A DNA stretch of 35,195 nt from Butyriboletus loyo (taxonomy: Eukaryota; Basidiomycota; Agaricomycetes; Boletales; Boletaceae): positions 1 through 35,195 of the forward strand of contig JBBPSI010000241.1 of the NCBI GenBank assembly GCA_038093515.1, given 5' to 3'. A program made the position numbers and the translations under genes. Below the pieces are notes generated by a model. It saw only the letters and a list, made by a program, of their open reading frames with translations. It did no database searches and had not been told where the DNA came from. This document shows, one piece after another, positions 29,878 to 35,195 of this stretch (position 1 is its first letter; the number at the start of each line of letters is the position of its first letter).

Positions 29878-32183
29878 CCGACGATCACTTCCTTAAAAGC
29901 ATCAGCTGCCTCAGATTTAAGGCGTAAAAACCACACGACTGCAAAAGCAGAGAAGTCATCAATAAAAGTTAAAATGTAGTGTTTCTGAGTCCGAGAGTGT
30001 GTGGGGAATTCGACCAAGTCGGAATGCACTAGCCCAAGGACCCGAGATGCACGTTTGGATGAAGGTGCATAGGGACGTTCATGCATCTTGCCTAAGGCAC
30101 AGCCTCAACAAGGAATGACGTCAGAAGGTTCAGGTATTAACAGCATACCCTTAATGTTTTTGTAAGCATGGCGTAGCACGTTTTTGGATGGATGACCAAA
30201 ATGGTGGTGCCACAACGAAGAAGATCTGACATCCTGCAAGGAGTTGATCCCGACATCTGGAGTTAGCATTTTAGCCTGAAACCAGTGGAGGGGATTGTTT
30301 GGAAGTGAAGCAAGGCAGAAGCCTGCACTACCAAACGTCCTTGAGGGTTCCAAATCTTGGTTTGATTGGTTATTTCGCATCGATAACCTTCCTTGGTTAG
30401 AGCGGTGACTGATAAGAGTCTATGGGCTGCTTGAGGCGCATACCAAACTCCTGTAAGCTCCAAAGGAATGGGCTTATCCTTCCCTAGTCGCTGTGATAAC
30501 AACACAGTACCAGGTCCAAACATCTTCATGGTTGCGCTATTTGCTGTGATTGCAATTCTCTTGGTATCACCAAGATCCATGAAGTCTACAATGTGTGGTG
30601 TGACATGGTCTGTGCAACCACTGTCAATCATCCAGGCGTTGGAAAGAAGATCCTTCTTTGAAGGGACATCTCCAGATGTGTAAGCTCCCGCAATATACAG
30701 ATCACCAAGATCGAATTCATCATTGTAATCATATACAGCATCATAGTCCTCAGCATCTCGCTGGTATGTAGAGTCCCAGACATTAATGTCACGGGAGTCA
30801 AGACCATGCTTCCAAGTGCCATCAGTACGACAAGCAGTATTTCTGTAAAAGGACTCTTCATTCTTCTCATCGATTAACTCTATAAAAGTCGAAAGACAGA
30901 CTGCCTTTGCTTTGCATTCCTTCTTCTTTGGCTGACCACGAGACCCTGAAGGTTTAGAGGGAATCACAGCATTTCTGAAAGGAGTGTGAGGAAGATGCAT
31001 TAGCATCTCCATCCTCAAAATAGGGTGATGCGAGGGGTGGTCCCATCGGATCATCATCTCCCCAACCAGCTTGACCAATGGTAGATTCAGCTTCCATTGG
31101 GAAATCTGTAAGCGTGTGGTCACCTAGTTGTGTTTCGCCCAACTCTACAATGTTGGCAAATCTGTCCATGTCCATCTCCACTTCATTCGCACGTCCTTTC
31201 CCTTTTCCCTTTCCTCGATGTGTTTTGAAACCTGAGCAATTGTTTGTTCACTCATTACAGTTTGCTCTGGATCCTGAAGGTCCTCCATAAGGCGTTGCAG
31301 GCATGTGGTTTTGCTGCTGCCTTTGCTGCTGCGGTTGGAATGGCCTCTTCTGTCCAGGACGACCACGTCCGCCAGAAGGTTGTTGAGGACGAGCCTGATT
31401 GTTCCAATTTGTCTGTGCAGGTGGAGGAGGTCCGCGTCTAACCGTGTTTGTGCAGTTGAGCTGGGTATCCGGTGCAACTGCATTCGTTCGAGAGGTAGAA
31501 GGATAAGGGATCTGGCCAGTGCCAGCATGAAGTTGTAGCTCGTGGGTGATCATAGGAATGATAACATTTGGTGTAAATTGGTGAACGTTTGTGTTGTGGA
31601 CGATGTTGGACACCAGAGGTTCGAAAGATTTCGGTAACTTGGTGAGCAAGATCATGGATCAGAAATTGTTGGGAAGGCTTAATCCTGCTGCTTCCATTTT
31701 GTGGAAAGTGTCCATTAAGGACATGAGACCAGCAACTGCGTTAGCTTCATGAACATGAATGTTCATGGCTTGGCGGAACAGGAAAAATTGTCCTGTAATG
31801 CCTGTGGTTGCATAGGTGTTATGCAGGAAGTCCCAGAGAGTTTTAGCAACAGAGATATTGACTGATTCTGGAATTATTTGACCAGAAGCGTCATAGAGGG
31901 ATGGAGTGTAGTCGTAGTTGACTGCATGTTGGAGTTCTGGAGAGATGTAGATGGCGAGCATGCCAACAGAGCGCTTGTCCAGCGAGACCCACTTCTGCTG
32001 GTCAGCAGCAGTCTGATTGTAGTACTCAGAAGTACCATCCACTATCGACCAGACACCGATTATGGTGAGAGCATGTCTCATTTGACGAGACCAGGCTGTA
32101 TAGTTGTCTGCTCCAGTCAGGACAGGAAGTCACTGCTGGATTTGGGCATCGATCTTGAATTCTGATATGGTGGGGAGCGACAT
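29878..32183 (-). pseudogene. Copia gag, protease and integrase N-part
   Basis: Gag from ATG 32183: MSLPTISEFKIDAQIQQ, TGA (32130-32132), LPVLTGADNYTAWSRQMRHA, a UBN2/Retrotran_gag type start; then LTKLPKSFEPLVSNIVH, stops at 31659-31661 and 31248-31250, and a Gln/Pro-rich tail with a Cys-poor remnant of a zinc knuckle (ANCNE...CSGFKTHRGK). A frameshift near 30990 leads to protease NAWMIDSGCTDHVTPHIVDF and GVWYAPQAAHRLLSVTALTK; a second near 30315 restores the gag frame. Pre-integrase zinc motif LWHHHFGHPS...CxxCALGK (with a TGA), then HSDLVEFPTHS and YILTFIDDFS, ending KEVIV at the gypsy-2 insertion. Confidence 0.92.
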
Positions 32184-32192
32184 GATTATTGT

Positions 32193-35068
32193 TTAAAACA
32201 AAAATCCGAAGATGAACTGATCAAAAGAAGAGAAAACTTCATCAGCATTTAGATTTGAAGGATTAGAAACAGGAGAAGGTGAATGTGAGGGAAGACCTAT
32301 CGGATTAACCACTGGTGTATAAAACCTAGATGGTTCCGAAGGTTCTTGTTCCGATGTTTCTTGCACCAGGTATCCATTTTTGTCATAGAGAAAAACTCCT
32401 CCTAAGTCGTTAGACTCTTCTCAAAGACCAACATTCGAGAGATAACTTCCTTCTGTCACATGTTCTCCAGTTTCGACTCCGTGTAAATTACTCTCTGGGA
32501 TCCCTTGAGGAAGAGCAGATAGCGGTGGTGCCGAGGCAGCACATATCACTTCAAATTCCTCAAACCATATGTTGGGAAACCAGTATGGATTACTAATTTT
32601 TCCACTAGAGAACTTTACAGTGAAGTCAGAGTGTGAAACGTAAGTAGAAGGAGAAATTTGTCCGTATGGGAGGAGAACTTGTGTGTAATCCTCCGGTATG
32701 GTATACATGTGAAGAAAGGTAAGTGTATTTCTAGATAGGAGCGGACCTTGCTTGAGCCTGACATCTCTGACATAGAGAGGTTCTGATAGGACTGATGAGG
32801 GTAGGGTCCTGTGTGGCTCGCAGTTGGCTAGATCCACGTTGGTTATTAGGAGGCGAAAGTCATCCCAGAACTCTATGTTCTGCAGGAGTTCGACTTCTTC
32901 GTCTTCCTCCAGCCTCAACTCCGATCTCCTGGTATTCGTGATGATTGCTTCGATCTGACTCTTCACGATTTCTAAGATCCATTTGGAGTTGTCTGAGACC
33001 TCGTTGTAAGTGTCGGACATCGTTTGCCAAGTCATCAGCGATGTCTTGCTGCTCTGCAGCGAGTTCGTGAGCAAACTTGAATAGAAGATTAGAAGCGTCA
33101 AGTTCAATGCGATTCTTTCAGAAGAAAGGGTGGAGCTGGTGGAACCTCATCCTCCAAATCCTATCCTGGATCTCATTCCACCTCCTTCATGTTGGTACAT
33201 CCCAATTTCTGAAGTGTTCTTTGCTGACTTCGAAGAACTCTGCTGGACGCCTGGAATAATCATAGGCTTTGATGTGCCCATGATCGTCAACAGTTGGATA
33301 ATTCCTGTTGAAGAGAGACGAGTCTTGCGCTGCAAGAGTCGTGTTCCAGAGCATGTGTTACGCTGGTAGCGCACAATAGCTAGTGAGCGAGCACTTCTAG
33401 GGGCTCGAGCCTAATGAGGAAAGTGGCCGACTCGCGTAGATGACACTATCGGGCTTCTGCTGAGCAAGTATCTTCGAGATGTCAAGTGGTGGCGACCAGT
33501 CGAGATCGAGTAGAGACTTATCGGCTCAATCGGCAGATGGGGTATACTGCTAGATTACTATGCACTTGGTAGATGCGTAGAATTAGCTAGAGAACTCGTA
33601 CTAGTCTAAGTGCGAGTATATATACTAATACATATCGTGCACAGACCGAGCTGTGCGTGGCAGCGAGGGTAGGGGGTTATGAGTTGACGCGAGTCATAAC
33701 GGCAAAGTGGGGGAGCGGCAAAGTGCCGGTAATGAGGGAGCGAAGCTCCGGGTAAGGTGGCAACATCGTCAGCGAATGAGAAGAGCAGAAGACGAAGTGA
33801 TGATGTCCATGAGGTGCGGCCCACAGGGCAAAGGGGACGCGAATGGCGGAGCCCTTGGATACGGGTCTCGACGCAAAGGTACTGATGCGTCGTAATCTAA
33901 TCACGTGCTAGTCATGTGATGTGGCAAATGTCATTGGTCAAAGAAATGAAGGACGCGACAGCTCAACTGAAGGTCCGGCCCGTCGGGGCGAGAAGACAGG
34001 GGCTATCTCAGTGTAGTGACACTGAGACTTGTGGAACGACCGGGGAAGTGGATAACGTCCACTAGGCGACTAAGGAGTGGGCGATGGGTGGCATCGCAAG
34101 ATGGTGGGGGCGGCGGGGGTGCGTGAGCATGGGAAAACGAGTGGCAGGGTACGCTTAGGGGTAAAACTGTAACAGCATGTCCTTGTCAAATCCTTTGAAA
34201 GGAGACGATTTATCATAGAATGGGACGAGGTGTTCCTTCATTTCATCCAAGGTTGGGTATTGGGATCGACAAAACATTTCAAAACCATGATTATGAAGGA
34301 GAATGTCGGGTGTTGTATCATAGGAGGGGGTGAGAAGAGGAAAGCCTGTGTTCTCATAGATAGAATGCAGGGGTTTGTAATAGAATGAATGAGATCATAA
34401 GTATTCGACCTTGCAACAGTGGTGGTGATCATCCTCATCAATCCAGTCGATGGGTTTGAGGGGTCCAACCTCCGAAGATTGGATCTGAGTTTCGGAAGCG
34501 ATTCTGTGGGAGAAAATGATGGAGGGGGTTGGAACTGATCAATCAATTATGAGGTTCGGTATGAGGAGGTCGTTGGTGTCATTGGGGCTGAGACCTTCTA
34601 GCTCCTCTGGTAGGAGGCTCAGGATTTGCTGTTCTGTCTTGACGACAAACGAGCTCGTTGGTTCCATCTGGCCTGGGAATTATGGTAACATTGTCGGGTA
34701 GACGATGGATTCCTCGGTCAGCGGCAATAGTGATTCCATAGGAAGGTGGTTCGCTGGTGGAAGCATTATGTATCCTGGTTGGTAGAAGGGACTGGGCCCT
34801 ACAATGGTTGGATGAGGGTCCAGCTCTGGGACTGGGCTCTGCAACAGCTCCGATGGTGGGTACATGAGGGATGGTGTTGCTGAGGCCAGTCTGGTCGTGT
34901 ATGATGACATTGTTGCGAGGATTGGGAGGTTGATTGGCAAGTCCAAAGATGTTGTCGAGGTCTAATACATTGATCTCGACGGAGTTATTTGGAGTGCAAG
35001 GGCGACGACAATTGTATGAAGGTGGTGGAGAAGGAGTTCGAAAATGGATGTGGTGCAGTGCAGGAAAG
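32193..35068 (-). pseudogene. Unrecognised long reading frame upstream of Copia gag
   Basis: Decayed protein of roughly 650-690 codons, read leftwards. N-part (about 35068-34600): NNSVEINVLDLDNIFGLANQ, DRGIHRLPDNVTIIPRPDGT. Middle: WIDEDDHHHCCKVEYL, YPTLDEMKEHLVPFYDKSSP, then (after LTR B is removed) RPAEFFEVSKEHFRNWDVPT, IQDRIWRMRFHQLHPF, and a helical ELAAEQQDIADDLANDVRHL. C-part: NIEFWDDFRLLITNVDLANC, VRDVRLKQGPLLSRNTLTFL, NPYWFPNIWFEEFEVICAAS, GGVFLYDKNGYLV, stop TAA 32193-32195. Several stops and at least two frameshifts. No domain recognised. The last part is in the same frame as Copia gag, nine bases separating TAA from the gag ATG, and no LTR lies between. Confidence 0.6.
33356..34174 (+). 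repeat. Solo LTR family B in the frame upstream of Copia gag
   Basis: 819 bp, TGTTACGCTGG...CTGTAACA, target duplication gcatg at 33351-33355 and 34175-34179, perfect. Removal joins FKGFDKDM with LWNTTLAAQDSSLFN on the minus strand, which shows that the host sequence was coding. Confidence 0.94.
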
Positions 35069-35195
35069 TGTTACGGTAGTGGTATACTTTTTCCACCCAT
35101 TACCACTTGGACTACTTCATTCACCTAGCTCATTGCTAGTTCCCTTTGAATGGTACCAACCGTTCTAGCTTAGTCATCATCTCCCACGCACAGAC
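35069..35195 (+). repeat. LTR family C, cut by the window end
   Basis: First 127 bp of a C LTR (TGTTACGGTAGTGGTATAC, matching 23230 onward). Left flank gaaag. Whether it is solo or starts an element cannot be seen. Confidence 0.88.

Larger units (their letters stand above)
18631..32183 (-). mobile_element. Ty1/Copia element with four nested insertions; 5' LTR not seen
   Basis: Order on the minus strand: gag (from 32183), protease, integrase, RT, RNase H, polypurine tract, LTR D. Integrase before RT is diagnostic of Copia. Guests: gypsy-2 (23821-29877), B solo LTR (22556-23805, itself holding a C), and C solo LTR (21941-22367). Deleting them with one copy of each duplication rejoins the integrase frame. 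The integrase and gag parts carry several TGA stops, at least some fitting decayed CGA or TGG. No D LTR occurs upstream of gag in the window; an additional reading frame occupies that place (32193 to ~35068). Confidence 0.9.

Noticed and set aside
30990..31123. Programmed frameshift between Copia gag and protease
   Set aside because: A second shift near 30315 restores the original frame and no slippery sequence is evident, so simple indel decay is more likely.
33130..33369. Plus-strand open frame with hydrophobic stretches (IIIGFDVPMIVNSWIIP)
   Set aside because: The minus strand gives a better protein that rejoins across the LTR B duplication; the plus-strand frame is its shadow.

Overview
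The window reads as a transposon graveyard from a filamentous basidiomycete, most likely an agaricomycete. The evidence is: one conserved nuclear gene with short introns (46-59 bp), chromodomain-bearing Ty3/Gypsy elements, a Tnp2-type (CACTA-like) transposase, a Tc1-type element, a Ty1/Copia element, and C-to-T nonsense decay. The only clearly intact housekeeping gene is ribosomal protein uL23 (243-925, minus, five exons). About 1.2 kb of unassigned sequence separates it from continuous mobile DNA running from ~2.14 kb to the window end.

Left block (2.14-11.5 kb): the chromovirus 'gypsy-1'. A minus-strand piece (gag N-part, leader, LTR) is joined head to head with a plus-strand piece (gag C-end, protease, RT, RNase H, integrase, chromodomain, 3' LTR). 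Solo LTRs of families A and B split its pol. Its 3' LTR is a three-level nest: A containing C containing A. Every solo insertion has a 5-bp target duplication.

Middle (11.5-18.1 kb): gypsy-1 sits in the last readable exon of a minus-strand, intron-containing coiled-coil gene. A divergent plus-strand three-exon gene with no stop codons (12183-12797) starts 65 bp away; I do not recognise it. Next is a degraded Tnp2 transposase gene read leftwards (from 15478 down to 12847), split by a family-B solo LTR and cut upstream by a Tc1 element (15479-17989). The Tc1 element itself carries an A and a C solo LTR.

Right block (18.1-35.2 kb): a solo LTR D lies opposite the 3' LTR D of a minus-strand Copia element, forming a large inverted repeat. 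The Copia gag-pol (19098-32183) is broken by a C solo LTR, a B solo LTR (with a C inside it) and a full 6-kb gypsy-2 (23821-29877). Removing the insertions at their duplications rejoins the Copia reading frame. No LTR lies between Copia gag and a further ~2 kb degraded reading frame upstream (32193-~35068), which runs in frame towards gag and ends 9 nt before its ATG. This may be an extra 5' ORF of the element and is the most novel-looking item here.

The gypsy family shows two mechanistic signals: a T TTA AAA slippery heptamer directly before the gag stop with pol in the -1 frame, and an 11-nt primer-binding site complementary to the predicted 5' end of its own transcript (Tf1-like self-priming). 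All autonomous elements in view are disabled by nonsense changes, deletions or nesting.
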